DNA of 26,212 nt from an uncultured Massilia sp. (GCA_946886065.1 CAMPHU010000046.1:1-26212), one strand, 5' to 3'; shown: positions 16,912-26,023, counted from the stretch's first letter. A program made the numbers and translations. The notes: generated from the letters alone by a model not told the origin.

Positions 16912-18234
16912 ATGGCAGTACAGATCCGCAAGCTCGACTCCACCGCTCCCGATTTCAAGGCCACCCTGGACGCGCTGCTGGCGTTCGAGGCGGAGACCGA
17001 CGACGCCATCGAAACGGCGGTCGCGAGGATCCTTGCGGACGTCAAACAGCGCGGCAACGCCGCCGTCCTGGAGTACACCAACAAGTTCGACCGCATCCCG
17101 AACGGCGGTGCGTCCTCGATGGACGCCTTCGACATTGGGCAGGCGGAACTCATTGAGGCCCTGGCCGCGATCCCGGAAGCCCAGCGCGCCGCGCTGCGCA
17201 CCGCCGCCGAGCGCATCCGCGTGTTCCACGAGCGCCAGAAGCAGGAGCTGAACGGTTTCACCTTCACCGAGCCTGACGGCACCGTGCTGGGCCAGCGCGT
17301 GACGCCGCTGGACCGTGTCGGCATCTATGTCCCGGGCGGCAAGGCCGCCTACCCCTCGTCAGTGCTGATGAATGCGATTCCCGCGCAGGTGGCGGGCGTC
17401 AAGGAAATCGTCATGGTGGTCCCGACCCCGGACGGCGTGAAGAACCGCATGGTGTTGGCCGCCGCCGCGATTGCCGGCGTGACCCGCGTGATCACCATCG
17501 GCGGCGCCCAGGCGGTCGGCGCGCTGGCCTATGGCACCGAGACCATCCCGGCGGTGGACAAGATCGTCGGCCCCGGCAATGCGTTTGTCGCCTCGGCCAA
17601 GCGCCGCGTGTTCGGCACCGTGGGCATCGACATGATCGCCGGTCCCTCCGAGATCCTGGTGCTGTGCGACGGCACCACCGATCCGGACTGGGTGGCGATG
17701 GACCTGTTCTCGCAGGCCGAGCATGACGAGCTGGCGCAAGCCATCCTGCTGTGCCCGGACGCGGACTACATCGCGCAAGTGGAGCAGAGCATCCACAAGC
17801 TGCTGCCGGCCATGCCGCGTCATGAAACCATCACGACGTCGCTCAGCGACCGCGGCGCCCTGATCAAGGTGCGCGACATGGAGGAGGCTTGCGAGATCGC
17901 CAACGCCATCGCCGCCGAGCACCTGGAGATTTCGGCCGAGGAGCCGATGCAGTGGGCGGACAAGATCCGCCACGCGGGCGCCATGTTCCTGGGCCGCTTC
18001 TCGTCCGAATCGCTGGGCGACTACTGCTGCGGTCCGAACCATGTGCTGCCGACTTCGCGCACGGCGCGCTTCTCCTCGCCGCTGGGCGTGTACGACTTCC
18101 AGAAGCGCTCGTCCATCATCCAGGTGAGCGAGCAGGGAGCGCAAACCCTGGGCAAGGTGGCGGCCGAACTGGCCTATGGCGAAGGCCTGCAGGCCCACGC
18201 AAGGAGCGCAGAACTGCGCATTAAAACGTCATGA
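16912..18234 (+). CDS. hisD: Histidinol dehydrogenase
   Basis: HisD oxidises L-histidinol to L-histidine in two NAD-dependent steps, the last reactions of the pathway. 440 residues. By alignment in my head to the E. coli enzyme, the zinc ligands are Q268, H271, D370 and H429, and the catalytic pair is E335-H336 (AAEHLE); all are present. The NAD-side block [16 protein letters not shown] is at 220-235. The start follows hisG by 2 nt. The stop overlaps the start of a DNA methyltransferase gene (ATGA), an unexpected neighbour for hisD. Confidence 0.97.
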   Translation: MAVQIRKLDSTAPDFKATLDALLAFEAETDDAIETAVARILADVKQRGNAAVLEYTNKFDRIPNGGASSMDAFDIGQAELIEALAAIPEAQRAALRTAAERIRVFHERQKQELNGFTFTEPDGTVLGQRVTPLDRVGIYVPGGKAAYPSSVLMNAIPAQVAGVKEIVMVVPTPDGVKNRMVLAAAAIAGVTRVITIGGAQAVGALAYGTETIPAVDKIVGPGNAFVASAKRRVFGTVGIDMIAGPSEILVLCDGTTDPDWVAMDLFSQAEHDELAQAILLCPDADYIAQVEQSIHKLLPAMPRHETITTSLSDRGALIKVRDMEEACEIANAIAAEHLEISAEEPMQWADKIRHAGAMFLGRFSSESLGDYCCGPNHVLPTSRTARFSSPLGVYDFQKRSSIIQVSEQGAQTLGKVAAELAYGEGLQAHARSAELRIKTS

Positions 18235-19070
18235 CGGACTGGGTCAACCAGGTCTTCTGCGAAGATGCGCTCGAAGGAATCGCGCGCATCCCGGATGCAT
18301 CCATCGACCTGATCCTGACCGACCCACCCTACAACCTCGGCAAGGACTACGGCAACGCCTCCGACCAGCAGAGCGTCGAAGCCTACCTGGCCTGGACCGA
18401 GCAGTGGATCGCCGCCGTGCTGCCCAAGCTGAAGGCCAACGGCAGCCTGTACATCTTCCTGACCTGGCGCTTCGCGCCCGAGATCTTCGTCATGCTGAAA
18501 AAACGCATGACCATGATGAACGAGATCATCTGGGACCGCCGCGTGCCCTCGATGGGCGGCAGCGTGCGCAGCTTCAGCTCGGTGCACGACACCATCGGCT
18601 TCTTCGTCAACCGCAAGGACTACTACTTCGACCTGGACGCGGTGCGCATTCCCTACGATGCCGAGACCAAGAAAGCCCGTTCGCGCTCGATCTTCGTCGG
18701 TGCCAAGTGGCTGGAAGTGGGCTACAACCCGAAGGACGTGTGGAGTGTGTCGCGCCTGCACCGCGAGCACCCGGAGCGTGCCGACCACCCGACCCAGAAG
18801 CCGCTGGAGATCATCGAGCGCATGGTCAAGGCCTCCTGCCCGCCGGGCGGCGTGGTGCTCGACCCCTTCATGGGCAGCGGCACCACGGCGATTGCCGCCA
18901 AGCGCCTGGGGCGCCAGTTCACCGGCTTCGAGCTGAACCCGGTCTATTGCGAGATCATCCAGGCACGCCTGGCCGCGCCGGAAGTCCCGCTGGCGGCGAA
19001 AGTCGCTGCGAAGAAACGCAAGGCGGCGGCCAAGGGGGCCATTGCCATTACCTCTGAAGGAAACCCATGA
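18231..19070 (+). CDS. Orphan beta-class DNA methyltransferase (N6-adenine or N4-cytosine), inside the his operon
   Basis: 279 residues. Motif order is typical of the beta class: catalytic motif IV DPPY at 31-34 comes first, then HPTQKP at 186-191 and the S-adenosylmethionine motif I region DPFMGSGTT at 211-219, followed by [14 protein letters not shown] fits exocyclic amino methylation of adenine (or cytosine N4), not C5-cytosine. The last about 23 residues are rich in Lys and Ala ([13 protein letters not shown] at 257-269), a basic tail that may grip DNA. No restriction endonuclease lies nearby, so it looks like an orphan (regulatory or protective) enzyme. The start overlaps the hisD stop and the stop overlaps the hisC start, both ATGA, so it is translated with the his genes. 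G+C and codon use match its neighbours. It recalls E. coli YhdJ in size and layout; the target sequence is unknown. Confidence 0.9.
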   Translation: MTDWVNQVFCEDALEGIARIPDASIDLILTDPPYNLGKDYGNASDQQSVEAYLAWTEQWIAAVLPKLKANGSLYIFLTWRFAPEIFVMLKKRMTMMNEIIWDRRVPSMGGSVRSFSSVHDTIGFFVNRKDYYFDLDAVRIPYDAETKKARSRSIFVGAKWLEVGYNPKDVWSVSRLHREHPERADHPTQKPLEIIERMVKASCPPGGVVLDPFMGSGTTAIAAKRLGRQFTGFELNPVYCEIIQARLAAPEVPLAAKVAAKKRKAAAKGAIAITSEGNP

Positions 19071-20155
19071 GCGCCATCGACAAGCTGATCGACAACACCA
19101 TCCGTGCCGACGTGCGTGCGATCGGCAGCTACCATGTGCCGGACGCCAGCGGCTACATCAAGCTCGATGCGATGGAGAACCCCTACGAGCTGCCGGAAGA
19201 GCTGCGCCGCGAGCTGGGCGCGCGTCTGGCCGACGCCGCCCTGAACCGCTATCCGGTGCCGTCCTACCGCACGATCAAGTCCAAGATCTGCGCCAAGCTG
19301 GGCGTGCCTGCCGGCTACGGCGTGCTTCTGGGCAACGGCTCGGACGAGCTGATCACCATCCTGGCCACCGCCGTCGCCAAACAGGACCGGCGCGCCGTGA
19401 TCATGGCCCCGATCCCGGCGTTCGTGATGTTCTCGCGCTCGGCCCAGTTTGCCGGCGCCGATTTCGTCGGCGTGCCGGTAAAAGCCGACTTCTCGCTCGA
19501 CCGCGACGCCATGCTGGCCGCCATCGAGCAGCACAAGCCTTCGCTGGTCTTCCTGGCCTACCCGAACAATCCGACCGGCAACCTGTTCGACGCCGCCGAC
19601 ATGGAAGCGGTGATCCGCGCCCTGGGCGACACCGGGATTGCCGTGGTGGACGAGGCTTACCAGCCCTTCGCCCACAAGAGCTTCATGGGCCGCCTGCCGG
19701 AATTCCACAACCTGGTCGTGATGCGCACCTTGTCCAAGCTGGGCCTGGCCGGCATCCGCCTGGGCTATTTGTCGGGCCACGCCGCCTTGCTGGAGCAGTT
19801 CGAGAAAGTCCGTCCACCCTATAACGTGAACGTGCTGACCCAGGTGGCGGCCGAGTTCGCGCTCGACCACCTCGACGTGCTCGACCGCCAGGCCGAGCAG
19901 ATCAATGCCGAGCGAAGCCGCCTGGCCGCCGAACTGGCGGCCTTGCCGGGGGTCGAAGTCTTCCCGTCCGCCGCGAATTTCATCTCGCTGCGGGTGCCGG
20001 ACGCCGACGCCGTCTGCGCACATCTCCATGCCGAGAAGGTCCTGATCAAAAATTTGAGTAAAATGCATAAGCTGCTGACGAACTGCATTCGCGTCACGGT
20101 CAGCACCCCGGAAGAAAACACCCAATTCCTGACTGCCCTGAAAGCGTCCCTGTAA
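19067..20155 (+). CDS. hisC: Histidinol-phosphate aminotransferase
   Basis: PLP-dependent conversion of imidazole acetol phosphate to histidinol phosphate, using glutamate. 362 residues. Substrate and PLP blocks are AYPNNPTGN (164-172), VVDEAY (D195) and [13 protein letters not shown] with the Schiff-base lysine K224. A clear ribosome site GAAGGAA lies just before the ATG, inside the end of the methyltransferase gene, whose stop overlaps it (ATGA). The hisC-hisB gap of 45 nt holds a hairpin. Confidence 0.96.
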   Translation: MSAIDKLIDNTIRADVRAIGSYHVPDASGYIKLDAMENPYELPEELRRELGARLADAALNRYPVPSYRTIKSKICAKLGVPAGYGVLLGNGSDELITILATAVAKQDRRAVIMAPIPAFVMFSRSAQFAGADFVGVPVKADFSLDRDAMLAAIEQHKPSLVFLAYPNNPTGNLFDAADMEAVIRALGDTGIAVVDEAYQPFAHKSFMGRLPEFHNLVVMRTLSKLGLAGIRLGYLSGHAALLEQFEKVRPPYNVNVLTQVAAEFALDHLDVLDRQAEQINAERSRLAAELAALPGVEVFPSAANFISLRVPDADAVCAHLHAEKVLIKNLSKMHKLLTNCIRVTVSTPEENTQFLTALKASL

Positions 20156-20156
20156 C

Positions 20157-20182
20157 CGGTCTCTCCCCGAGGGGGGAGACCG
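20157..20182 (+). other. Intercistronic GC-rich hairpin between hisC and hisB
   Basis: CGGTCTC pairs with GAGACCG, and a CCC/GGG stretch plus one wobble pair extends the stem to about 11 bp with a CGAG loop. No T-tract follows. It lies 2-27 nt after the hisC stop. It could stabilise or split the his mRNA; it is not a classical terminator. Confidence 0.6.
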
Positions 20183-20200
20183 ACTGACGAGCACCCTGCA

Positions 20201-20791
20201 ATGACCCGCACCGCCGAAATCACGCGCAACACCAACGAGACGCAGATCCGCGTCGCGATCAACCTCGACGGCACCGGCCGCCAGAAGCTCAATACCGGCG
20301 TCCCCTTCCTCGACCACATGCTGGACCAGATCGCGCGCCATGGCATGATCGACCTCGAAGTCGAGGCCGTCGGCGACCTGCACATCGATGCGCACCATAC
20401 CGTCGAGGACACCGGCATCACCCTCGGCATGGCGGTGGCCAAGGCCGTGGGCGACAAGAAGGGCATCCGCCGCTACGGCCACTCCTATGTGCCGCTGGAC
20501 GAGGCGCTGTCGCGCGTGGTCATCGATTTCTCGGGGCGTCCGGGGCTGGAAATGCACATTCCCTTCACCCGCGCCATGATCGGCACCTTCGACGTCGACC
20601 TGACCGGCGAATTCTTCCGCGGCTTCGTCAACCATGCCGGCGTGACCTTGCACATCGACAACCTGCGCGGCGTGAACGCGCACCATCAGTGCGAAACCGT
20701 GTTCAAGGCTTTTGGCCGCGCCCTGCGCATGGCTACCGAGCTGGACGAGCGCGCGGCCGGCATCATTCCTTCGACCAAAGGCAGCCTCTGA
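20201..20791 (+). CDS. hisB: Imidazoleglycerol-phosphate dehydratase (monofunctional)
   Basis: HisB dehydrates imidazole glycerol phosphate, the sixth step of the pathway, using manganese. 196 residues, dehydratase only: the N-terminal phosphatase half of the E. coli bifunctional HisB is absent, so histidinol-phosphate phosphatase must be encoded elsewhere. Metal-binding motifs are present: HHTVEDTG (with DAHH) and the matching NAHHQCE near the C-terminus, plus [13 protein letters not shown]. The Shine-Dalgarno sequence is weak. hisH follows after 4 nt. Confidence 0.97.
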   Translation: MTRTAEITRNTNETQIRVAINLDGTGRQKLNTGVPFLDHMLDQIARHGMIDLEVEAVGDLHIDAHHTVEDTGITLGMAVAKAVGDKKGIRRYGHSYVPLDEALSRVVIDFSGRPGLEMHIPFTRAMIGTFDVDLTGEFFRGFVNHAGVTLHIDNLRGVNAHHQCETVFKAFGRALRMATELDERAAGIIPSTKGSL

Positions 20792-20795
20792 CACC

Positions 20796-21437
20796 ATGGC
20801 GAACAAGATTGTGGTGGTGGATGGCCTCGGCAACCTGCGCTCGGTAGCGCAGGCCCTGCGCGCGGCCGACCCTGAAGCCGACGTGCTGGTCTCGAACAAT
20901 GCCGCCGACATCGACGCGGCCGACCGCATCGTCCTGCCCGGCCAGGGGGCGATGCGCGACTGCATGAGCAGCCTGCGCGAATCCGGCGCCGAGGAAGCCC
21001 TGCTGCGCGCCGTGAGAAACAAGCCTGTCATGGGCGTGTGCGTGGGTGAGCAGATGCTGTTCGACTCCAGCGAAGAGAACGACGGCACCCCCGGCCTGGG
21101 CCTGCTGCCCGGCAAGGTGGTGCGCTTCCAGCTCGACGGCAAGCTGCAGGCCGACGGTTCGCGCTTCAAGGTCCCGCAGATGGGCTGGAACCGCGTGCGC
21201 CAGGCCCGCGCCCACGCGCTGTGGGAAGGCGTCGCCGACAACAGCTATTTCTATTTCGTGCACAGCTATTACGCGGTGCCGGACAATCCGCTAGATACCA
21301 TCGGCGAGGCCGACTACGGCGCGCCGTATTGCTGTGCAGTGGCGCGCGACAACCTCGTCGCCACCCAGTTCCACCCCGAGAAGAGCGCCGCCGCAGGGCT
21401 GCGCCTGTACCGCAACTTCATCCACTGGAAACCGTGA
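20796..21437 (+). CDS. hisH: Imidazole glycerol phosphate synthase, glutaminase subunit
   Basis: HisH hydrolyses glutamine and channels ammonia to HisF. 213 residues from the ATG at 20796; the longer open frame overlaps hisB. It is a class I amidotransferase with nucleophile C82 (GVCVGEQ, where GxCxGxQ is usual) and the H193-x-E195 pair in QFHPEKS. It lies in the usual hisB-hisH-hisA order, with a 43-nt gap to hisA. Confidence 0.96.
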   Translation: MANKIVVVDGLGNLRSVAQALRAADPEADVLVSNNAADIDAADRIVLPGQGAMRDCMSSLRESGAEEALLRAVRNKPVMGVCVGEQMLFDSSEENDGTPGLGLLPGKVVRFQLDGKLQADGSRFKVPQMGWNRVRQARAHALWEGVADNSYFYFVHSYYAVPDNPLDTIGEADYGAPYCCAVARDNLVATQFHPEKSAAAGLRLYRNFIHWKP

Positions 21438-21480
21438 ACGCCCGCGTTCACCCACAACCGTCAACCAACCGACAACCATC

Positions 21481-22257
21481 ATGCTGCTGATCCCCGCCAT
21501 CGACCTGAAAGACGGTCACTGCGTTCGCCTGAAACAAGGCGATATGGACCTCGCCACCGTGTTTTCCGAAGATCCCGCCGAGATGGCGCTGCATTGGCTC
21601 AAGAAGGGCGCGCGCCGGCTGCACCTGGTGGACCTGAACGGCGCGTTCGCGGGCAAGCCCAAGAACGAAGAAGCGATCAAATCGATCCTGCAAGTGGTGC
21701 AGGAGTACGCCGAACAGAACGAACTGGAAGAGATTCCGGTCCAGCTGGGCGGCGGCATCCGCGACCTCGACACCATCGAGCGCTACCTGGACGACGGCAT
21801 CAGCTACATCATCGTCGGCACCGCCGCGGTGAAGAACCCGGGCTTCCTGCACGACGCCTGCGGCGCCTTCCCGGGCAGCATCATCGTCGGCCTGGACGCC
21901 AAGGACGGCAAGGTCGCCACCGACGGCTGGAGCAAGATGTCGGGCCACGAGGTCATCGACCTGGCCAAGAAGTTCGAAGGCTATGGCGTGGAATCGATCG
22001 TCTACACCGACATCGGCCGCGACGGCATGATGGCCGGCGTCAACATCGAAGCCACCGTCAAGCTGGCCCAGGCGGTGCGCATCCCGATCATCGCCTCGGG
22101 CGGCGTGCACAACCTGGCCGACGTGGAAGCGCTGTGCGCGGTGCAGGACGAAGGCATCGAAGGCGTGATCTGCGGCCGTTCGATTTATGAAGGCACGCTG
22201 GACCTGACCAGTGCGCAGGTGCGTGCCGATGAACTGACCGAGGGTGCGGACGCTTAA
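21481..22257 (+). CDS. hisA: Phosphoribosylformimino-AICAR-ribotide isomerase
   Basis: HisA opens the sugar ring of ProFAR (an Amadori rearrangement) to give PRFAR. 258 residues with a (beta-alpha)8 barrel. Catalytic aspartates fit D8 ([10 protein letters not shown]) and D139 (VGLDAKDG); the phosphate-binding repeats are GGGIRD and [10 protein letters not shown] with ASGGVHN. I chose the ATG at 21481 because the product starts at the barrel's first strand; the longer frame runs into hisH. No Shine-Dalgarno sequence is visible before the ATG. A palindromic repeat follows before hisF. Confidence 0.96.
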   Translation: MLLIPAIDLKDGHCVRLKQGDMDLATVFSEDPAEMALHWLKKGARRLHLVDLNGAFAGKPKNEEAIKSILQVVQEYAEQNELEEIPVQLGGGIRDLDTIERYLDDGISYIIVGTAAVKNPGFLHDACGAFPGSIIVGLDAKDGKVATDGWSKMSGHEVIDLAKKFEGYGVESIVYTDIGRDGMMAGVNIEATVKLAQAVRIPIIASGGVHNLADVEALCAVQDEGIEGVICGRSIYEGTLDLTSAQVRADELTEGADA

Positions 22258-22262
22258 AACAC

Positions 22263-22350
22263 CGTCGTTCCGGCGAAGGCCGGAACCCAAGTTTGCTTGC
22301 GTATCGACTGCTCAAGCAGAACCTGGATCCCGGCCTTCGCCGGGATGACG
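22263..22350 (+). repeat. 88-bp palindromic repeat, copy 2 (hisA-hisF gap)
   Basis: Outer arms CGTCGTTCCGGCGAAGGCC and GGCCTTCGCCGGGATGACG frame the inner segment AAGTTTGCTTGCGTATCG. It has the same length as copy 1 and the same inner segment with two substitutions. The stem bases have changed together (GGCCTTCGCC in place of the CCCCGC type), so pairing is preserved. It begins 6 nt after the hisA stop and ends 25 nt before the hisF ATG. Confidence 0.85.
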
Positions 22351-22375
22351 AGTTGAAGCCAACGCAAAAAATCTT

Positions 22376-23137
22376 ATGCTCGCAAAACGCATCATCCCCT
22401 GCCTCGACGTCACCGGCGGCCGTGTGGTCAAGGGCGTCAACTTCACCGAGCTGCGCGACGCCGGCGACCCGGTGGAAATCGCCCGCCGCTACGACGGGCA
22501 GGGCGCCGACGAGATCACCTTCCTCGACATCACCGCCTCGAGCGACGGCCGCGACCTGATCCTGCCGATCATCGAAGCCGTGGCCTCGACCGTCTTCATT
22601 CCGCTGACCGTCGGTGGCGGCGTGCGCAAGGTCGAGGACGTGCGCCGCCTGCTCAACGCCGGCGCCGACAAGGTCAGCATGAACACCTCGGCCGTGACCA
22701 ACCCGCAGCTGGTGTTCGACGCCTCGCAGAAGCACGGCTCCCAGTGCATCGTGGTCGCGATCGACGCCAAACAGGTCGCACCCGGCAAGTGGGAAGTCTT
22801 CACCCACGGCGGCCGCAACGCCACCGGCCTCGACGCCGTCGAGTGGGCGCGCAAGATGGAAAGCCTGGGCGCCGGCGAACTGCTGCTCACCTCGATGGAC
22901 CGCGACGGCACCAAGGTCGGCTTCGACCTGGGCCTGACGCGCGCCGTCTCCGACGCGGTCGGCATCCCCGTGATCGCCTCCGGCGGCGTGGGCGGCCTGC
23001 AGGACCTGGCGGACGGCGTGCTGGAAGGCCACGCCGACGCGGTGCTGGCGGCCAGCATCTTCCACTACGGACAGCACACGGTCTTTGAGGCCAAGCGCTT
23101 CATGGCCGAGCGTGGCATCCCGATGCGCCTGGAGTGA
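22376..23137 (+). CDS. hisF: Imidazole glycerol phosphate synthase, cyclase subunit
   Basis: HisF joins ammonia from HisH with PRFAR to form imidazole glycerol phosphate and AICAR. 253 residues in a (beta-alpha)8 barrel. The catalytic aspartates D11 (IPCLDVTGG) and D130 (VVAIDAK) sit at the positions known in the family, and LTVGGGVR and ASGGVGG are the phosphate sites. No Shine-Dalgarno sequence is obvious between the palindromic repeat and the ATG. The hisF stop overlaps an alternative GTG of hisI. Confidence 0.97.
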   Translation: MLAKRIIPCLDVTGGRVVKGVNFTELRDAGDPVEIARRYDGQGADEITFLDITASSDGRDLILPIIEAVASTVFIPLTVGGGVRKVEDVRRLLNAGADKVSMNTSAVTNPQLVFDASQKHGSQCIVVAIDAKQVAPGKWEVFTHGGRNATGLDAVEWARKMESLGAGELLLTSMDRDGTKVGFDLGLTRAVSDAVGIPVIASGGVGGLQDLADGVLEGHADAVLAASIFHYGQHTVFEAKRFMAERGIPMRLE

Positions 23138-23139
23138 GC

Positions 23140-23550
23140 ATGGCGACCAATGCCAAATGGCTGAACAAGGTGCGCTGGGACGAACACGGCCTGGTGCCGG
23201 TGATCGCCCAGGAAGCGGCCACCGGCGACATCCTGATGTTCGCCTGGATGAACCGTGAAGCGCTGGCCAGGACCGCCGAGCTGGGCGAAGCCGTCTATTG
23301 GAGCCGCTCGCGCAAGAAGCTGTGGCACAAGGGCGAAGAGTCCGGCCACGTGCAGAAGGTGCTGGAAATGCGCCTCGACTGCGACGAGGACGTCGTGCTG
23401 CTCAAGATCGAGCAGGCGGGCGGCATCGCCTGCCACACGGGACGCCACTCCTGCTTCTTCCAGAAGTTCGACGGCGCCGACTGGCAGACTGCCGAGCCGG
23501 TGCTGAAGGACCCCGACACCATTTATTCCGCGGATAAGAAACCCTCATGA
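23140..23550 (+). CDS. hisI: Phosphoribosyl-AMP cyclohydrolase
   Basis: Zinc enzyme that opens the purine ring of phosphoribosyl-AMP, third step of histidine synthesis. 136 residues and monofunctional, with the HisE activity on a separate gene. Conserved blocks are [31 protein letters not shown], the metal-binding [10 protein letters not shown] and [11 protein letters not shown] chose ATG 23140, with GGAG 5 nt upstream, over the in-frame GTG at 23134. Its stop overlaps the hisE start (ATGA). Confidence 0.95.
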   Translation: MATNAKWLNKVRWDEHGLVPVIAQEAATGDILMFAWMNREALARTAELGEAVYWSRSRKKLWHKGEESGHVQKVLEMRLDCDEDVVLLKIEQAGGIACHTGRHSCFFQKFDGADWQTAEPVLKDPDTIYSADKKPS

Positions 23551-23885
23551 GCGTTACCCTGGCCCGTGTCGCGGCCGTGATCGAATCGCGCAAGCTGGAG
23601 AACGGCGGCGACCCCGACAAATCCTATGTGGCCAAGCTGTTCGCCAAGGGCGACGACGCCATCCTCAAGAAGATCGGCGAAGAAGCCACCGAGACCGTGA
23701 TGGCCGCCAAGGACGCGCGCGTCTCGGGCGACGCCTCCAAGGTCCTGTACGAGTGCGCCGACCTGTGGTTCCACTCGATGGTGCTGCTGGCCCAGTTCAA
23801 CCTGACGCCGCAGCAGGTGCTCGACGAACTGGCGCGCCGCGAAGGCCTGTCCGGCCTCGAGGAAAAGGCCGCGCGCAAGGAGTGA
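23547..23885 (+). CDS. hisE: Phosphoribosyl-ATP pyrophosphatase
   Basis: Removes pyrophosphate from phosphoribosyl-ATP, the second step of the pathway. 112 residues of the MazG-like all-alpha fold, with the metal-binding [13 protein letters not shown] and [14 protein letters not shown]. Overlaps hisI by ATGA. Last his gene; a 121-nt gap follows, with no intrinsic terminator I can recognise. Confidence 0.95.
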   Translation: MSVTLARVAAVIESRKLENGGDPDKSYVAKLFAKGDDAILKKIGEEATETVMAAKDARVSGDASKVLYECADLWFHSMVLLAQFNLTPQQVLDELARREGLSGLEEKAARKE

Positions 23886-24006
23886 GCGCATACTCATGCT
23901 CCTGCCGCGGGCGTCCGCTGTCATAATCGTCATCCCAATGTCATGCGGCGCTGGTAGGATAGTCGAGTTTTCCAAATGGAAAGCACTGTAATCATCCGGA
24001 GACAAG

Positions 24007-24381
24007 ATGGACAACTGCATTTTTTGCAAGATCGTCGCCAAGCAGATTCCGGCCGCCGTCGTCTACGAGGACGACGATGTGCTCGCATTCAAGGACATCA
24101 ACCCGGCCGCGCCGGTGCACCTGCTGGTGATCCCGAAGCAGCACGTGGCGACCTTGTCCGACTGTACCGATGAGCACGCCGCCGTGCTGGGCAAGATGCT
24201 GGTGCTGGTGCCGAAACTTGCCGAAGAACACGGCGTGGCCGTGAAATCCGACGGCAACGGCGGACGCAGCGGCGGCTTCAAGACCCTGATCAACAGCGGG
24301 CCGGACGGCGGGCAAGAGGTCTATCACCTGCACCTGCACATGTACGGCGGCAAGCGTCCATGGCGGGGCTTAGGTACCTGA
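24007..24381 (+). CDS. HIT-family (HINT-like) nucleotide hydrolase
   Basis: 124 residues with the histidine triad HLHLH at 107-111 near the C-terminus and an N-terminal CIFC pair (C4, C7) as in HINT-type purine nucleoside phosphoramidases. The middle block PVHLLVIPKQH is also typical. The segment GNGGRSGGFKTLINSG is a normal variant. Substrates in the cell are not known. CCGGAGAC precedes the ATG by a good distance. It lies between hisE and tatA in the same direction, an order I recall from other betaproteobacteria. Confidence 0.93.
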   Translation: MDNCIFCKIVAKQIPAAVVYEDDDVLAFKDINPAAPVHLLVIPKQHVATLSDCTDEHAAVLGKMLVLVPKLAEEHGVAVKSDGNGGRSGGFKTLINSGPDGGQEVYHLHLHMYGGKRPWRGLGT

Positions 24382-24405
24382 TCCTGGACCTAAGTCCGGC
24401 CTAAG
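24369..24405. repeat. CCTAAG direct and inverted repeats upstream of tatA
   Basis: CTTAGG at 24369-24374, then CCTAAG at 24389-24394 and again at 24400-24405. The two direct copies are 11 bp apart, about one helical turn, and the first copy is their inverted partner across the HIT stop codon. The spacing would suit a dimeric regulator, but it may be chance. Confidence 0.4.
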
Positions 24406-24434
24406 CTTTATATGGGGGCAAGTGTCCCCACATC

Positions 24435-24454
24435 GCGTATACTGAAACATACGC
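24435..24454. promoter_or_regulatory. Inverted repeat over a possible -10 box of the tat operon
   Basis: GCGTAT and ATACGC are exact inverted arms around ACTGAAAC. TATACT at 24438-24443 resembles a -10 hexamer; no convincing -35 box is seen. A TGGGG/CCCCA inverted repeat lies just upstream at 24413-24430. It is located 44 nt before the tatA start, where a tat promoter would be expected. Confidence 0.4.
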
Positions 24455-24497
24455 ATTCCCGATTTACAGGCGCCAGGCGCCTTGCTAGGAGACAAAC

Positions 24498-24743
24498 ATG
24501 GGTTCGATGAGTATTTGGCACTGGGTGATTGTCCTGGTCGTCGTGATGCTGATTTTCGGCACCAAGAAGATCGGCAATATCGGTTCCGATCTCGGTAAAG
24601 CAGTGAAGGGCTTCAAGGACGGCGTGAAGGGCGACGAAGAGAAGGCCAATGCGGCCAACGGCACCGCCTCCACGACCCAGCCGCAGCAGGTCGCCGACAA
24701 GACGACCATCGACGTGGAAGCCCGCGACAAGACCCGTTCGTAA
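24498..24743 (+). CDS. tatA: Sec-independent protein translocase subunit TatA
   Basis: TatA multimerises to form the pore through which folded twin-arginine substrates cross the inner membrane. 81 residues: one N-terminal membrane helix (about 6-21, [16 protein letters not shown]), then the family [21 protein letters not shown] amphipathic helix and a polar tail. TAGGAGAC lies before the ATG. First of tatABC; tatB follows after 12 nt. Confidence 0.95.
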   Translation: MGSMSIWHWVIVLVVVMLIFGTKKIGNIGSDLGKAVKGFKDGVKGDEEKANAANGTASTTQPQQVADKTTIDVEARDKTRS

Positions 24744-24755
24744 TTCCCGGGTCCC

Positions 24756-25268
24756 ATGATCGATCTCGGACTGTCCAAACTCGCGATCATCGGCGTTGTC
24801 GCGCTGATCGTGATCGGCCCTGAAAAACTGCCGAAGGTGGCGCGCATGGCGGGCACCCTGTACGGGCGCGCCCAGCGCTACCTGCACGACGTGAAGTCCG
24901 AAGTCAGCCGCGAGATCGAGCTGGACGAGCTGCGCAACCTGCACAAGGAAGTGCAGGAGAGCGCGCAATCGTTCAAGGACGAGGTCGAGCACACCGTCCA
25001 CAGCCACGTCGACGAGGTCGAGGCGCTGTGGGACGGGCGCGCGGCCCACGATACCGGCATCAACGTGCCCGCCACGCCGCAGGACATCGAGCGCAAGGCG
25101 CGCGACTTCCGCCGCAAGAAGCTGGTGCGCACCTCCAGCGTGCCGGCCTGGTACAAGAACCGCCATGGCACCAAGCGCCATGTGATGTCGGGCGCGGCGC
25201 GGGTGCGCAAGTTCCGTCCGGCCGGCGTTCCGGCTGGCGCTAATTCGTCTTTTAAATCCTTCTTCTGA
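24756..25268 (+). CDS. tatB: Sec-independent protein translocase subunit TatB
   Basis: TatB works with TatC as the receptor for twin-arginine signal peptides. 170 residues: a short N-terminal helix (MIDLGLSKLAIIGVVALIVIG), the PEKLPKVAR hinge that marks TatB, a long charged helix predicted to reach about residue 85, and a basic C-terminal tail. Its stop overlaps the tatC start (TGATG). Confidence 0.95.
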   Translation: MIDLGLSKLAIIGVVALIVIGPEKLPKVARMAGTLYGRAQRYLHDVKSEVSREIELDELRNLHKEVQESAQSFKDEVEHTVHSHVDEVEALWDGRAAHDTGINVPATPQDIERKARDFRRKKLVRTSSVPAWYKNRHGTKRHVMSGAARVRKFRPAGVPAGANSSFKSFF

Positions 25269-26023
25269 TGACTGAGCAAGCCGGCGGCGAAGAAACCTTC
25301 ATCTCCCACCTGGTCGAGCTGCGTGACCGCCTGGTCAAGGCGTCGATCGGGATCGCGCTCGTGTGCGCGGCGCTGATGCTGTGGCCGGGTCCTTCGCACA
25401 TCTACGACCTCCTTGCCGCGCCGATGATCGCCTCGCTGCCGGCCGGTTCGAAGATGATCGCCACCGGCGTGATCTCGCCCTTCCTGGTGCCGATGAAGGT
25501 GACCCTGCTGCTGGCCTTCATCCTGTCGCTGCCCTGGGTGTTCTACCAGGCCTGGGCCTTCATCGCGCCCGGCCTGTATGCCCACGAAAAGCGCCTGGTG
25601 CTGCCGCTGGTGATTTCATCCTCGCTGCTGTTCATCGCCGGCGTGGCGTTCTGCTACTTCTTCGTGTTCGGCCGCGTGTTCCACTTCATCGGCGAGTTCG
25701 CGCCGCAGTCGATCGCGGTGACGCCGGACATCGAGAACTACCTCGACTTCGTCATGTCGATGTGCCTGGCCTTCGGTGTCACCTTCGAAGTCCCGGTGGT
25801 GGTGGTGATCCTGGTGCGCATGAACATGGTCAGCCTCCAGAAACTGCGCGAGATCCGTTCGTATGTGATCGTCGGCGCCTTCGTGATCGCCGCCATCGTC
25901 ACGCCGCCGGACGTGGTCAGCCAGCTGGCGCTGGCAATTCCGATGTGCCTGCTCTACGAACTGGGCCTGTTGCTGGCGCCGGTGTTCGTCAGGGCGACGC
26001 AGAGGCCGGAAGAGACGGCCTAA
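25268..26023 (+). CDS. tatC: Sec-independent protein translocase subunit TatC
   Basis: Six-helix core receptor of the Tat system. 251 residues. It opens with FISHLVELRDRLVKASIG, the TatC signature; a later block has FYQAWAFIAPGLYAHEKR, and the central helices end with VTPDIENYLDFVMSMCLAFGVTFEVPVVV. One base is shared with the tatB stop. It is followed by palindromic repeat copy 3. Confidence 0.96.
   Translation: MTEQAGGEETFISHLVELRDRLVKASIGIALVCAALMLWPGPSHIYDLLAAPMIASLPAGSKMIATGVISPFLVPMKVTLLLAFILSLPWVFYQAWAFIAPGLYAHEKRLVLPLVISSSLLFIAGVAFCYFFVFGRVFHFIGEFAPQSIAVTPDIENYLDFVMSMCLAFGVTFEVPVVVVILVRMNMVSLQKLREIRSYVIVGAFVIAAIVTPPDVVSQLALAIPMCLLYELGLLLAPVFVRATQRPEETA

Noticed and set aside
20059..20064. 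TAAAAT box in an AT-rich patch inside hisC as an internal promoter
   Set aside because: No -35 partner is seen, and the bases encode the conserved segment around [11 protein letters not shown], which explains the local composition.
18944..21241. 765-codon open frame on the minus strand across hisC, hisB and hisH
   Set aside because: It lies antisense to three intact his genes. Long antisense frames are expected in high-G+C coding sequence, and the translation has low-complexity His/Val/Gly/Arg-rich composition with no domain.
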